Assembly (NCBI RefSeq): GCF_014649035.1
Contig: NZ_BMSG01000004.1
Span: 248,001 to 312,000, forward strand
Length of the DNA: 64,000 nucleotides
Direction of reading: 5' to 3'
DNA from: Streptomyces sindenensis
GTDB taxonomy: Bacteria; Actinomycetota; Actinomycetes; Streptomycetales; Streptomycetaceae
Position 1 is the first letter of the stretch, and each line of letters begins with the position of its first letter. Shown here piece by piece: positions 1 to 10,045 of this stretch. The notes beneath the pieces are model-generated. The model made no database searches and was not told the DNA's origin. It saw only the letters and a list, made by a program, of their open reading frames with translations. The translations under genes were made by a program, and so were the position numbers.

Positions 1-254
1 ATCCGCGCCTTGAGCGCTCCCAGGACCGTCTGGAGGTACTCCACCCCGTTGTAGAGGTGCAGCCCCAGATGCTCGCCCGGCCGGATCCCGGCGTCGATCA
101 GGTGGTGGGCGATGCGGTTGGCGGCGGTGTCCAGCTCCGCGTACGTGAGCCGGCGCTCCGCGCCCGTACCGGGATGGTCGACGTACAGGAGCGCCTCGCG
201 GCCGGGCACCGCGTCGACGACCGACTCGAACAGGTCGGCAAGGTTGTACTCCAC
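1..254 (-). CDS. acyl-CoA synthetase (AMP-forming), N-terminal part, cut by window edge
   Basis: Only the first 84 codons are in the window. The protein begins VEYNLADLFESVVDAVPG and continues with an RLTYAELD motif followed by ANRIAHHL and GEHLGLHLYNGVEYL. That is the usual opening of the ANL superfamily (FadD-type fatty or organic acid:CoA ligases, which activate a carboxylic acid through an acyl-AMP). The GTG start at 254 is chosen because an AGGAGG-type ribosome site lies just upstream (259-265, minus strand). The gene is divergent from the crotonase/thiolase operon starting at 422, so the ligase probably supplies CoA esters to it. The adenylation motifs lie outside the window, so substrate cannot be inferred. 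Confidence 0.85.
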   Translation of the reverse strand, partial: MEYNLADLFESVVDAVPGREALLYVDHPGTGAERRLTYAELDTAANRIAHHLIDAGIRPGEHLGLHLYNGVEYLQTVLGALKAR

Positions 255-340
255 CGTTCCTCCTGACCCCGGATGACTGGCGACTCGGGCGTCATTAGAG
301 CGCCGGTCGGCACAAGTGGGAAGGGGCGGCGCCGCACCAA

Positions 341-357
341 TCTGACGAGCTGTCAGA
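341..357. promoter_or_regulatory. 17-bp palindrome between divergent acyl-CoA genes (candidate operator)
   Basis: TCTGAC-GAGCT-GTCAGA is a perfect 6-5-6 inverted repeat. It sits in the 167-bp gap between the divergent acyl-CoA ligase and crotonase genes, about 65 bp before the crotonase start. This is where a TetR-type repressor responding to acyl-CoA would be expected to bind. No regulator gene for it is present in the window, so the binding protein is unknown. Confidence 0.5.
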
Positions 358-421
358 AAACTATTGAACTGCGCCCCCTCCTCCTGCAACCTGTTCCAGA
401 TCCGGAGAACAGGAGTCCGTC

Positions 422-1222
422 ATGGGCGGTACGGAACACCTCGCCGTGCGGCGCGAAGGCGCCACGCTGGTGCTCACCCTGAACAGACCACAGGCCAGGA
501 ACGCTCTCTCGCTGCCGATGCTCGTCGGCCTGTACGACGGCTGGCTCGCGGCCGACGCGGACGACACGGTCCGCTCCGTCGTCCTCACCGGCGCGGGCGG
601 CGCGTTCTGCTCCGGCATGGACCTCAAGGCGCTCGCGGGCGACGGCATGGCGGGGGAGGAGTACCGCGAACGCATGGCCGCCGACCCGGATCTGCACTGG
701 AAGGCGATGCTGCGCCACCACCGCCCCCGCACACCGGTGATCGCCGCCGTGGAGGGCCCCTGTGTCGCCGGCGGCACCGAGATCCTCCAGGGAACGGATA
801 TCCGAATCGCCGGGGCGGGCGCCACCTTCGGGCTCTTCGAGGTCCGCCGGGGCCTCTTCCCGATCGGCGGCTCCACCGCCCGGCTGCCCCGCCAGATCCC
901 CCGCACCCACGCCCTCGAAATGCTCCTCACCGGCCGCCCGTACACCGCCGACGAGGCCGCCGCCATCGGGCTCATCGGCAGGGTCGTGCCCGACGGCACC
1001 GCGCTGGAGGAGGCCCTCGCCGTCGCCGAACGGGTCAACGCCTGCGGGCCGCTCGCCGTCGAGGCGGTCAAGGCATCGGTCTACGAGGGCGCAGAGCTGA
1101 CCGAGAGCGAGGCGCTGGCCGCCGAACTCAAGCGCGGCTGGCCCGTGTTCGCCACCGAGGACGCCAAGGAGGGCGCCCGCGCCTTCGCCGAGAAGCGCCC
1201 GCCCGTCTACCGGCGCGCCTGA
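422..1222 (+). CDS. enoyl-CoA hydratase/isomerase (crotonase) family protein
   Basis: 266 residues, a normal crotonase length. The fold shows in VVLTGAGGAFCSGMDLKAL (first oxyanion-hole loop, about residues 57-75) and in VEGPCVAGGTEI (second oxyanion-hole glycine, about 110-121). At the hydratase acid/base positions it has the segment FGLFEVRRGLFP, with one glutamate of the usual pair. AGGAG lies 7 nt before ATG 422. It is the first gene of an operon with a DUF35/OB-fold protein and two thiolase-like proteins. This gene set is typical of actinobacterial breakdown of a branched or steroid-like acyl chain. Hydration or isomerisation of an enoyl-CoA is likely; the substrate is not deducible. Confidence 0.88.
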   Translation: MGGTEHLAVRREGATLVLTLNRPQARNALSLPMLVGLYDGWLAADADDTVRSVVLTGAGGAFCSGMDLKALAGDGMAGEEYRERMAADPDLHWKAMLRHHRPRTPVIAAVEGPCVAGGTEILQGTDIRIAGAGATFGLFEVRRGLFPIGGSTARLPRQIPRTHALEMLLTGRPYTADEAAAIGLIGRVVPDGTALEEALAVAERVNACGPLAVEAVKASVYEGAELTESEALAAELKRGWPVFATEDAKEGARAFAEKRPPVYRRA

Positions 1223-1237
1223 CCCCAGGAGAGAGCC

Positions 1238-2185
1238 ATGCCCGACGTCCTCAGCGCCCCGCTGGTGGTCGAGTTCCCCTTCACCCGATCCCTCGGCCCC
1301 GTTCAGAGCGCCTTTCTCACCGGACTGCGCGAACGCACCGTCCTCGGCGTCCGCACGGACGCCGGCACGGTCCTCGTGCCGCCCGTCGAATACGACCCGG
1401 TCACCGCGGGCGAACTCCGCGACCTCGTCGAGGTCGCGCCCACCGGCACCGTCACCACCTGGGCCTGGAACCCGACCCCGCGCCGGGACCAGCCGCTGGA
1501 CACCCCGTTCGCCTGGGTGCTCGTCCGCCTCGACGGGGCCGGCACCGCACTCCTGCACGCACTCGACGCACCCGGACCCGACGCCGTCCGCACCGGGATG
1601 CGCGTCCGTATCCGCTGGGCCGCGACCCGCACCGGCGCCATCACCGACATCGCCTGCTTCGAACCGTACGACGGCGAGCCCGGACCCACCGAACCCGCAC
1701 CGTGCACAGGCGAGTTCGCCGACCCCGTCACCGGCATCGCCGCCCCGGCCCGCCTCGACTACGTCCACACGCCCGGCCGCGCCCAGAGCGCCTACATCAA
1801 GGCCCTGGAGGAACGCCGCACCGTCGGCGAACGCTGCCCCGCCTGCCGCAAGGTCTACGTACCGCCGCGCGGGGCCTGCCCCACCTGCGGGGTCGCCACC
1901 GCCGAACAGGTCGAGGTCGGACCGCGCGGCACGGTCACCACCTTCTGCGTCGTCAACATCAAAGCGAAGAATCTCGACATCGAAGTCCCGTACGTATACG
2001 CCCACATCGCCCTCGACGGCGCGGACCTCGCCCTGCACGGACGCATCGCCGGCCTCCCCTACGACCAGGTCCGCATGGGCCTGCGCGTCGAGCCCGTCTG
2101 GACCGAGGGCGCCCGCCATGTCGACCACTACCGGCCCACCGGCGAGCCCGACGCCGACTACGACACGTACAAGGAGCTGGTGTAG
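1238..2185 (+). CDS. tandem OB-fold / zinc-ribbon (DUF35) acyl-CoA-associated protein
   Basis: 315 residues made of two repeats of the DUF35 module. The C-terminal half carries a rubredoxin-like zinc knuckle (ERCPACRKVY then GACPTCG, about residues 197-214) followed by an OB-fold (GTVTTFCVVN). The N-terminal half aligns with it by eye (SAFLTGLRERTVLG against SAYIKALEERRTVG, GTVTTWAWNP against GTVTTFCVVN) but has no cysteines. Such proteins partner thiolases or MaoC hydratases and shape the acyl-CoA pocket. The gene lies 15 bp after the crotonase and its stop directly abuts the next ATG, so it is co-translated with the thiolase-like gene at 2186. Role as a thiolase accessory subunit is inferred. 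Confidence 0.85.
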   Translation: MPDVLSAPLVVEFPFTRSLGPVQSAFLTGLRERTVLGVRTDAGTVLVPPVEYDPVTAGELRDLVEVAPTGTVTTWAWNPTPRRDQPLDTPFAWVLVRLDGAGTALLHALDAPGPDAVRTGMRVRIRWAATRTGAITDIACFEPYDGEPGPTEPAPCTGEFADPVTGIAAPARLDYVHTPGRAQSAYIKALEERRTVGERCPACRKVYVPPRGACPTCGVATAEQVEVGPRGTVTTFCVVNIKAKNLDIEVPYVYAHIALDGADLALHGRIAGLPYDQVRMGLRVEPVWTEGARHVDHYRPTGEPDADYDTYKELV

Positions 2186-3238
2186 ATGCGGGACGTGGCC
2201 ATCGTCGCCTTCGCCCAGAGCGCGCACCGGCGGCGCACCGACGAACTCTCCGAGCTCGACCTGGTGATGCCCGTCCTCCACGAGGTCCTGGGCGCGACCG
2301 GCCTCAGGGCCAACGCGATCGGGTTCACCTGCTCCGGCTCCGCCGACTACCTCGCCGGACGGGCCTTCTCCTTCACCATGGCGCTCGACGGCGTCGGCGC
2401 CCACCCGCCCATCTCCGAGTCCCACGTCGAGATGGACGGGGCCTGGGCGCTCTACGAGGCCTGGGTGAAGATCCGGACCGGCGAGGCGGACACCGCGCTC
2501 GTCTACGCCTACGGCAAATCCTCGCCCGGCCGGGTCCGCGACGTCCTCACCCGTCAGCTCGACCCCTACTACCTCGCCCCCCTCTGGCCCGACTCCGTCG
2601 CCCTCGCCGCCCTCCAGGCCCAGGCCCTCATCGACTCCGGCGAAACCGACGAAGGAACCCTCGCCGAGATCGGCGCCCGCAGCCGCACCGCCGCCGTCGA
2701 CAACCCGTACGCCCAGCTCACCGGAGACGTCCCGGCGGGCGACCACCTCGTGCACCCGCTGCGCACCGGCGACTGCCCGCCCATCGGCGACGGGGCCGCC
2801 GCCGTGGTCCTCGCCGCCGGGGACACCGCCCGCGCCCTGTGCGAACGGCCCGCCTGGATCCGGGGCATCGACCACCGGATCGAAGCCCACAGCCTCGGCG
2901 TGCGCGACCTGACCGACAGCCCCTCCGCCCGGCTCGCCGCCGAACACGCCGGAGCCTTCGAACGGCCCGTCGACACCGCCGAGCTGCACGCCCCGTTCAC
3001 CTCGCAGGAAGTCGTCCTGCGCAAGGCGCTCGGCCTCGGCGACGAGGTCCGTGTCAACCCCTCCGGCGGCGCGCTCGCCGCCAACCCGATCATGGCCGCC
3101 GGGCTGATCCGGCTCGGCGAGGCCGCCGCCCGCATCCACCGCGGCGAGTCCGACCGGGCGCTCGCCCACGCCACCTCCGGGCCCTGCCTGCAACAGAACC
3201 TGGTCGCCGTCCTGGAAGGGGAGAGCGCTCATGAGTAA
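2186..3238 (+). CDS. thiolase-like / lipid-transfer family protein (first copy)
   Basis: 350 residues of thiolase superfamily type. It contains VNPSGGALAANPIMAAG near the C-terminus (about 290-306), the glycine-rich loop of the SCP2-thiolase group, and an N-terminal half with AIVAFAQSAHRR. The nucleophilic cysteine region (FTCSGSADYLAG, about 49-60) is recognisable. Enzymes of this subgroup release or cleave acyl-CoA with a DUF35 partner, which here is the gene immediately upstream. The next thiolase gene starts inside this one (8-bp overlap ATGAGTAA), so the two products are probably made in fixed ratio and may form a heteromer. Confidence 0.82.
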   Translation: MRDVAIVAFAQSAHRRRTDELSELDLVMPVLHEVLGATGLRANAIGFTCSGSADYLAGRAFSFTMALDGVGAHPPISESHVEMDGAWALYEAWVKIRTGEADTALVYAYGKSSPGRVRDVLTRQLDPYYLAPLWPDSVALAALQAQALIDSGETDEGTLAEIGARSRTAAVDNPYAQLTGDVPAGDHLVHPLRTGDCPPIGDGAAAVVLAAGDTARALCERPAWIRGIDHRIEAHSLGVRDLTDSPSARLAAEHAGAFERPVDTAELHAPFTSQEVVLRKALGLGDEVRVNPSGGALAANPIMAAGLIRLGEAAARIHRGESDRALAHATSGPCLQQNLVAVLEGESAHE

Positions 3239-4397
3239 GGAGCCCGTCGCCGTCGTCGGCATCGGCCAGACCAAACACGTCGCCGCCCGGCACGACGTCT
3301 CCATCGCCGGACTCGTCCGCGAGGCGGCGGTCCGCGCCCTGGAGGACGCCGGGCTGGACTGGGCCGGCATCGACGCCGTCGTCATCGGCAAGGCGCCCGA
3401 CTTCTTCGAGGGCGTCATGATGCCGGAGCTCTACCTCGCCGACGCGCTCGGCGCCGTCGGCAAGCCCATGCTCCGCGTCCACACGGCGGGCTCCGTCGGC
3501 GGATCGACGGCCCTGGTCGCCGCGAACCTCGTCGCCGCCCGCGTCCACCGCACCGTCCTCACCCTCGCCTTCGAGAAGCAGTCCGAGTCCAACGCCATGT
3601 GGGGGCTCTCCCTGCCCGTCCCCTTCCAGCAGCCGCTGCTGGCCGGTGCGGGCGGCTTCTTCGCCCCGCACGTGCGCGCGTACATGCGGCGCACCGGAGC
3701 ACCCGGCACGGTCGGCTCGCTCGTGGCCTACAAGGACCGCCGCAACGCGCTGAAGAACCCCTACGCCCACATCCACGACCACGACCTCACCCTGGAGAAG
3801 GTCCAGTCCTCGCCCATGCTCTGGGACCCGGTCCGCTACTCCGAGACCTGCCCCTCCTCCGACGGGGCCTGCGCCATGATCCTCACCGGCCGGGACGGCG
3901 CGGCCCGCTCCCCGCACCCGCCCGCCTGGGTCCACGGCGGGGCGATGCGCAGCGAACCGACCCTCTTCGCGGGCAAGGACTTCGTCTCCCCGCGGGCCGG
4001 GAAGGACTGCGCCGCCGACGTCTACCGGCAGGCCCGCATCACCGACCCGCGCCGTGAGATCGATGCCGTCGAGATGTACGTCCCGTTCTCCTGGTACGAG
4101 CCGATGTGGCTGGAGAACCTCGGCTTCGCCGACGAGGGCGAGGGCTGGAAACTCACCGAGGCGGGCGTCACCGAACTCGACGGCGACCTTCCCGTCAACC
4201 CCTCGGGCGGCGTGCTGTCCGCCAACCCCATCGGCGCCTCCGGCATGATCCGCTTCGCCGAGGCGGCCCTCCAGGTCCGGGGGAGGGCAGGCGAGCACCA
4301 GATCGACGGGGCCACCCGGGCGCTCGGCCACGCCTACGGCGGAGGGTCCCAGTTCTTCGCCATGTGGCTGGTGGGGGCGGAGCCCCCGCCCGGCTGA
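3231..4397 (+). CDS. thiolase-like / acetyl-CoA acetyltransferase family protein (second copy)
   Basis: 388 residues, start ATG 3231 overlapping the preceding gene by 8 bp. It opens VAVVGIGQTKHVAAR, carries VHTAGSVGGSTALVAANLV (nucleophile region; the usual cysteine position reads as alanine/glycine/serine, so catalysis is uncertain), ends with LPVNPSGGVLSANPIGASGMIRFAEA (C-terminal thiolase loop) and has ALGHAYGGGSQFF. It belongs to the SCP2-type thiolase group paired with DUF35 proteins in actinobacterial acyl-CoA degradation clusters. It is last in the four-gene operon. It could be the catalytic or the structural partner of the thiolase at 2186. Confidence 0.82.
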   Translation: MSKEPVAVVGIGQTKHVAARHDVSIAGLVREAAVRALEDAGLDWAGIDAVVIGKAPDFFEGVMMPELYLADALGAVGKPMLRVHTAGSVGGSTALVAANLVAARVHRTVLTLAFEKQSESNAMWGLSLPVPFQQPLLAGAGGFFAPHVRAYMRRTGAPGTVGSLVAYKDRRNALKNPYAHIHDHDLTLEKVQSSPMLWDPVRYSETCPSSDGACAMILTGRDGAARSPHPPAWVHGGAMRSEPTLFAGKDFVSPRAGKDCAADVYRQARITDPRREIDAVEMYVPFSWYEPMWLENLGFADEGEGWKLTEAGVTELDGDLPVNPSGGVLSANPIGASGMIRFAEAALQVRGRAGEHQIDGATRALGHAYGGGSQFFAMWLVGAEPPPG

Positions 4398-4489
4398 GAA
4401 GCCGAGCCCCGGCCCGGCCCGGAAGACGCGGCGGGCCCGGCCCCGCGCGGCCCGGGCCCGGCTCCGCACCGTGAGCCGGGACACGTAAC

Positions 4490-4999
4490 ATGGCAGGCAT
4501 GTCCTTCCTCCGCCGCCGTAGCGCCGCAACACCCGCGGGCCCGGACTTCGACGTCCTGGCCATGGACCCCGGGGACTGGCCCGGCAACCTCGGCGCCGGT
4601 CTGCTCCCCGCCCCCGACGGCAGCTGCCAGGGCGTCTTCCTCCGCTACGACCTGTACGGCGGACGGGGCCCGGCGATGATCATCGGCAATCTGCCGGAAG
4701 GCTCGCCCGCCCGCGAGACCGAGGAGGGCCAGGTCCCCTTCGAGGTGGCCCAACTGCTCCTCGCCCTGGAGAACGACGAGCCGATCGAGGTCGTCAGCTC
4801 CGAGGACGTCCCCGTCATGCAGGGCGACAACCTGCTGATCGTCCGCCGCGTCAAGCTCTCCGAGAGCCGGATCGCCTGCGTCCAGTTCGACCGCAGCGAC
4901 GGCGTCCTCGTGACCATCGCCAGCTGGGACCGGCCGATCACCGACGACCTCTACACCCTGCTCAAGCCGCTGCCCGCGGAGCTGTTCCAGCAAGGCTGA
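4490..4999 (+). CDS. conserved actinobacterial protein of unknown function
   Basis: 169 residues, not assigned to a family. It has no signal peptide or membrane segment. The sequence is acidic and reads like a soluble globular protein (GVFLRYDLYGGRGPAMIIGNLP, then VAQLLLALENDEPIEV and GVLVTIASWDRPITDDLYTLLKPLP). The ATG at 4490 has no clear ribosome site; a second in-frame ATG at 4499 (MSFLRRR) is possible. It is a single gene between the thiolase operon and a transcription terminator. Coding bias matches its neighbours, so the gene is credible although the function is unknown. Confidence 0.7.
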   Translation: MAGMSFLRRRSAATPAGPDFDVLAMDPGDWPGNLGAGLLPAPDGSCQGVFLRYDLYGGRGPAMIIGNLPEGSPARETEEGQVPFEVAQLLLALENDEPIEVVSSEDVPVMQGDNLLIVRRVKLSESRIACVQFDRSDGVLVTIASWDRPITDDLYTLLKPLPAELFQQG

Positions 5000-5030
5000 A
5001 ACGTCCCTTCGCAAGACCGTCCGGTCGCAA

Positions 5031-5056
5031 GGCCGTCCGAATCCGTTCGGGCGGCC
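5031..5056. terminator. hairpin terminator between 4490 gene and geosmin synthase
   Basis: GGCCGTCCGAA pairs with TTCGGGCGGCC (11 bp, one G-T wobble) around a 4-nt loop, followed by TTCT. It lies between two convergent genes and can serve both. Confidence 0.6.
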
Positions 5057-5172
5057 TTCTCCGTCCGTGCGACGCCCGGCGGGCACCCGGCGAAGAGCCC
5101 GGAGGTGCGGCCCGGCCCGCCATGGGAATGCCACGGCGGGCCCTGATCCGCACAACCGTAAGACCCGGGCCG

Positions 5173-7452
<2,280 letters not shown>

Positions 7453-7535
7453 CTACCCTTCGGCCATCCGGGGCACGCACGATGGCCATTAGTCACATCA
7501 TCGGCGTGTCGGGGGTGTCGGCTCGGCAGGCCGGC

Positions 7536-8201
7536 TCAGTAGGCGGAGTCGACGTTGTCGATCGAGCCGTACCGGTCCGCGGCGTAGTTGGCGGCGGCGG
7601 TGATGTTGGCGACCGGGTCGGTGAGGTTCTTCGGGGTGCCCTTGACGTGGTACGCGTCGAAGGTGGGCTGGATCACCTGGAGGAGCCCCTTGGAAGGGAT
7701 CCCGTTCCGCGCGTTGATGTCCCAGTCGTTGACGGCGTTCGGGTTGCCGCTGGACTCGCGCATGATGTTGCGGTGCAGCCCCTCGTAGGAGCCGGGGATG
7801 TTCTTCTTCTTCATGATGTCGAGCGACTCGCGGATCCAGCCGTCGAGGTTGTTCGCGTACTTCTTCGGCGTGACGGCCTTGCGCTCGGTGGACCGGTTGG
7901 CGGCCTGCTTCTCGGAGCGCTCCTTCTCGGCGGCCTTCTTCGCGGTCGCCTTGGCGGCGGCCTTCTTCGCCGCGGCTTCCTTGGCGGCCTTCTCCTTCGC
8001 GGCCTTCTCGGCCGCGTCCTTCGCTGTGGGGATGCCCGCGGCGGCGACCGGCTCCACGGAGACGGAGGACCGGGTCGCGGTGGTCTGCGCTTCGCTCGGA
8101 CCGCCGGTGGCCGTTATGGCGGTGACGGAACCGGCCGCGACGAGCACGGCGGTGGCGATCTTGTGCGAGCGGGTGATGCGCAGGGTGGAGATGCGGGGCA
8201 T
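7536..8201 (-). CDS. secreted transglycosylase SLT-domain protein
   Basis: 221 residues. A signal peptide (about 1-38, hydrophobic core IATAVLVAAGSVTAITA) is followed by an Ala/Lys/Glu-rich probable coiled-coil (about 58-108). A compact SLT lysozyme-like domain follows (about 120-221), with the catalytic glutamate in MRESSGNPNAVN and the GLLQVIQPTFDAY motif. It should cleave peptidoglycan glycan strands outside the cell. The start at 8201 is fixed by AGGAAGAG (8209-8216) at 7-nt spacing. That ribosome site is the 3' arm of a long-range inverted repeat in the leader, so translation is probably controlled by RNA structure. Related Streptomyces wall hydrolases are often under c-di-AMP riboswitches. 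Confidence 0.9.
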   Translation of the reverse strand: MPRISTLRITRSHKIATAVLVAAGSVTAITATGGPSEAQTTATRSSVSVEPVAAAGIPTAKDAAEKAAKEKAAKEAAAKKAAAKATAKKAAEKERSEKQAANRSTERKAVTPKKYANNLDGWIRESLDIMKKKNIPGSYEGLHRNIMRESSGNPNAVNDWDINARNGIPSKGLLQVIQPTFDAYHVKGTPKNLTDPVANITAAANYAADRYGSIDNVDSAY

Positions 8202-8208
8202 GCGTGAG

Positions 8209-8356
8209 CTCTTCCTATGGGGGACGGGCTTCGCGGCCTTCGCGCCGCGTCGGCGGGTACCGGACCGTCCGGGCCGCGGTCGCCGGTGGGCGATCGACGC
8301 GGACTCGAACTCGGTGCCTGCCGGGATCCATGGTTAGCGGGCACCGACATAGGAAG
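8209..8356 (-). promoter_or_regulatory. structured 5' leader with ribosome-site-sequestering stem (riboswitch candidate)
   Basis: On the minus strand, CTTCCTATG (8356-8348) is perfectly complementary to CATAGGAAG (8219-8211), which contains the ribosome site of the SLT gene. Between them lie two further perfect hairpins: CGGTGCC/GGCACCG (8346-8340 with 8318-8312) and CGACGCGG-type arms of 8 bp (8302-8295 with 8252-8245). This closing stem with internal hairpins is the layout of a riboswitch that blocks initiation. I cannot match it confidently to the ydaO (c-di-AMP) consensus: a GCTAACC element is present (8338-8332), but its position does not fit. Confidence 0.5.
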
Positions 8357-8547
8357 CAATGACCGCCTTTACTACGCTTCATCGTGAGATGCCAATTTAT
8401 GAGCCATTTGGGCGGTTCGTTACGCCGGACGGGAGGGCTCGGGCCTACTACCGGGCGTCGTAGGTGACGTGGGTCTCGTGGCGGGCCTCACCCGCGAGGG
8501 ACCCCGGAACGGCACAGGGTCAGCACACGGTCACCGAACGCAGAACA

Positions 8548-8591
8548 GCGCGCCGCGGGACCGGTGTGTCGGCACCGGTCCCGCAGCGCGC
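8548..8591. terminator. strong hairpin terminator downstream of phosphotransferase gene
   Basis: GCGGGACCGGTG (8555-8566) pairs perfectly with CACCGGTCCCGC (8573-8584) around TGTCGG. An outer GCGCGC/GCGCGC extension (8548-8553 with 8586-8591) is separated by single bulged bases. It lies about 90 bp past the end of the minus-strand phosphotransferase gene at 8678. Confidence 0.65.
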
Positions 8592-8677
8592 TTCTTCTTC
8601 ACAGTGGTCTGGTCACTGTGGTCTTTCATGGGCGGGCCCCTGCCCCGCCCTGGTGTCCGGTTCGGCGTCGTCCCGCC

Positions 8678-9814
8678 TCAGCGGGTGCCGACCGCCGCCC
8701 GCACAGCCCTCCGCGCCATCGCGCAGTCGTCGTGCAGCCTCCGCAGCAGCAGCCGCTGCTCCTCACCGGAGGAGAGCGCACCGGGGCGGTCCGCCCCCGC
8801 ACCCACCGAGGGCGCTTCCCGCATGGTGCGCTGCACCGCCGTCTCGTAGTTGCGGATCTCGCGGGTCAGCACGAGCATCAGGTTCACCAGGAACGCGTCC
8901 CGCGCGGCCGGGCCCCTGGCCTGGGCCAGCTGGCTGATCTGGCGGCGGGCCACCGGGGCGTCCCCCAGCACCGCCCACAGCGTCGCCAGGTCGTACCCAG
9001 GGAGGTACCAGCCGGCGTGCTCCCAGTCGACGAGCACCGGTCCGGTCGGCGACAGCAGGATGTTGGAGAGCAGGGCGTCCCCGTGGCAGAACTGCCCCAT
9101 GCCCTGCCGCCCGCCCGCGTGGGCCAGGCCGTGCAGCAGCTTCTGCAGGTCACCGAGGTCACGGTCGGTGAACAGACCGAGCTCGTGGTAGCGGGCGATC
9201 CGCGAGGCGTAGTCGAGCGGCGCCTCGAACAGTCCGGGCGGCGGCCGCCAGGCGTTCACCCGGGCGATCGCGCCCAGAGCGGCGCGGATGTCGGCCCGCG
9301 GCGGCGCCTCCGCCGGGTGCCGGGTGAGAGCGGCGACCCGTCCGGGCATCCGCTCGATCACCAGCGTGCAGTTCTCCGGGTCCGCCGCGATCAGCCGGGG
9401 CACCCGAACCGGGGGCCGATGCCGGACGAACGCGCGGTACGCCGCTATTTCGTGCCGGAACCGCTCGGTCCACGCTGGCGAGTGGTCCAGTAAACACTTC
9501 GCCACGGCCGTCGCCCGCCCGGTCGTTCCCACGATCAGGACCGAACGTCCGCTGCGGCGCAGCACCTGGACCGGGTTGAACTCGGGGCAGATGCGCTGCA
9601 CGGAGGCGATGGCCATCCGCACCTGCGCGCCCTGCGGCCCGGACAGGTCGATCCTTCCGCTGAGCGGTCCGGCGCCCGGTCCCGCGGCCCGTCGGGCCCG
9701 GCCCGGACCCTGCACCGGCGCACCGGCGTGAGGAGCGAGATAGGGCCCGCCGCCCGCGCCCATCGGGCGGAGCGGACGGGGCGGGGCGGACACGGAGGAC
9801 GATGCTGTGTACAT
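8678..9814 (-). CDS. aminoglycoside phosphotransferase/choline kinase-like protein
   Basis: 378 residues from ATG 9814 (MYTASSSVS). A longer in-frame extension to 9991 exists but its composition does not look coding. The kinase-like fold shows in [10 protein letters not shown] (ATP-binding lysine), the catalytic [11 protein letters not shown] and the metal-binding LVDWEHAG. About 110 N-terminal residues are proline/glycine-rich and probably disordered. The family phosphorylates small hydroxyl compounds, including aminoglycosides. The substrate is unknown and it should not be read as a resistance gene without tests. It is divergent from the NsdA-like gene, with a terminator on its 3' side. Confidence 0.78.
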   Translation of the reverse strand: MYTASSSVSAPPRPLRPMGAGGGPYLAPHAGAPVQGPGRARRAAGPGAGPLSGRIDLSGPQGAQVRMAIASVQRICPEFNPVQVLRRSGRSVLIVGTTGRATAVAKCLLDHSPAWTERFRHEIAAYRAFVRHRPPVRVPRLIAADPENCTLVIERMPGRVAALTRHPAEAPPRADIRAALGAIARVNAWRPPPGLFEAPLDYASRIARYHELGLFTDRDLGDLQKLLHGLAHAGGRQGMGQFCHGDALLSNILLSPTGPVLVDWEHAGWYLPGYDLATLWAVLGDAPVARRQISQLAQARGPAARDAFLVNLMLVLTREIRNYETAVQRTMREAPSVGAGADRPGALSSGEEQRLLLRRLHDDCAMARRAVRAAVGTR

Positions 9815-10045
9815 GGGCGAGACAGATCCCTTCGTGCGCCGACAAGGTACGTGCGCCAACCCGGCCGACGGCCGTTCGGCACCCTGGGGAGTACCTAGGG
9901 CTGCCGGGCGGGGTGGCGCACTCCTACCTGACAACGGGTCACGGGTGGCAGACCATCTGGCGGACCCTGGCGAACCCTGGCGAATAGTCACAGCGCATCT
10001 GACAGGGGGTTAGTGTCAAGTCAGCCGAGAACCTGGGGGCTTGAA

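Noticed and set aside
353..3418. Long open minus-strand frame opposite the thiolase operon
   Set aside because: Its translation is low-complexity Gly/Val/Asp and Arg-rich, as expected for the antisense of GC-rich coding DNA. The plus-strand genes have clear family motifs and ribosome sites.
8281..8346. tRNA gene on the minus strand (a GTTCGAGTC-like loop and a GCTAACC segment are present)
   Set aside because: The expected T-stem and acceptor pairings fail, and no CCA-ready end is formed. It is better read as part of the structured leader.
8341..8520. ydaO (c-di-AMP) riboswitch with its 5' half further upstream
   Set aside because: The region 8360-8420 is AT-rich and promoter-like, and the order of the conserved blocks does not fit, so I kept only a generic structured-leader call.
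8678..9160. Assigning the phosphotransferase as an aminoglycoside-resistance gene
   Set aside because: Motifs identify only the superfamily; many Streptomyces members act on other metabolites.
10013..10045. Upstream GTG as the start of the NsdA-like gene
   Set aside because: The purine-rich stretch is only about 3 nt before it; the GTG at 10046 has better spacing.
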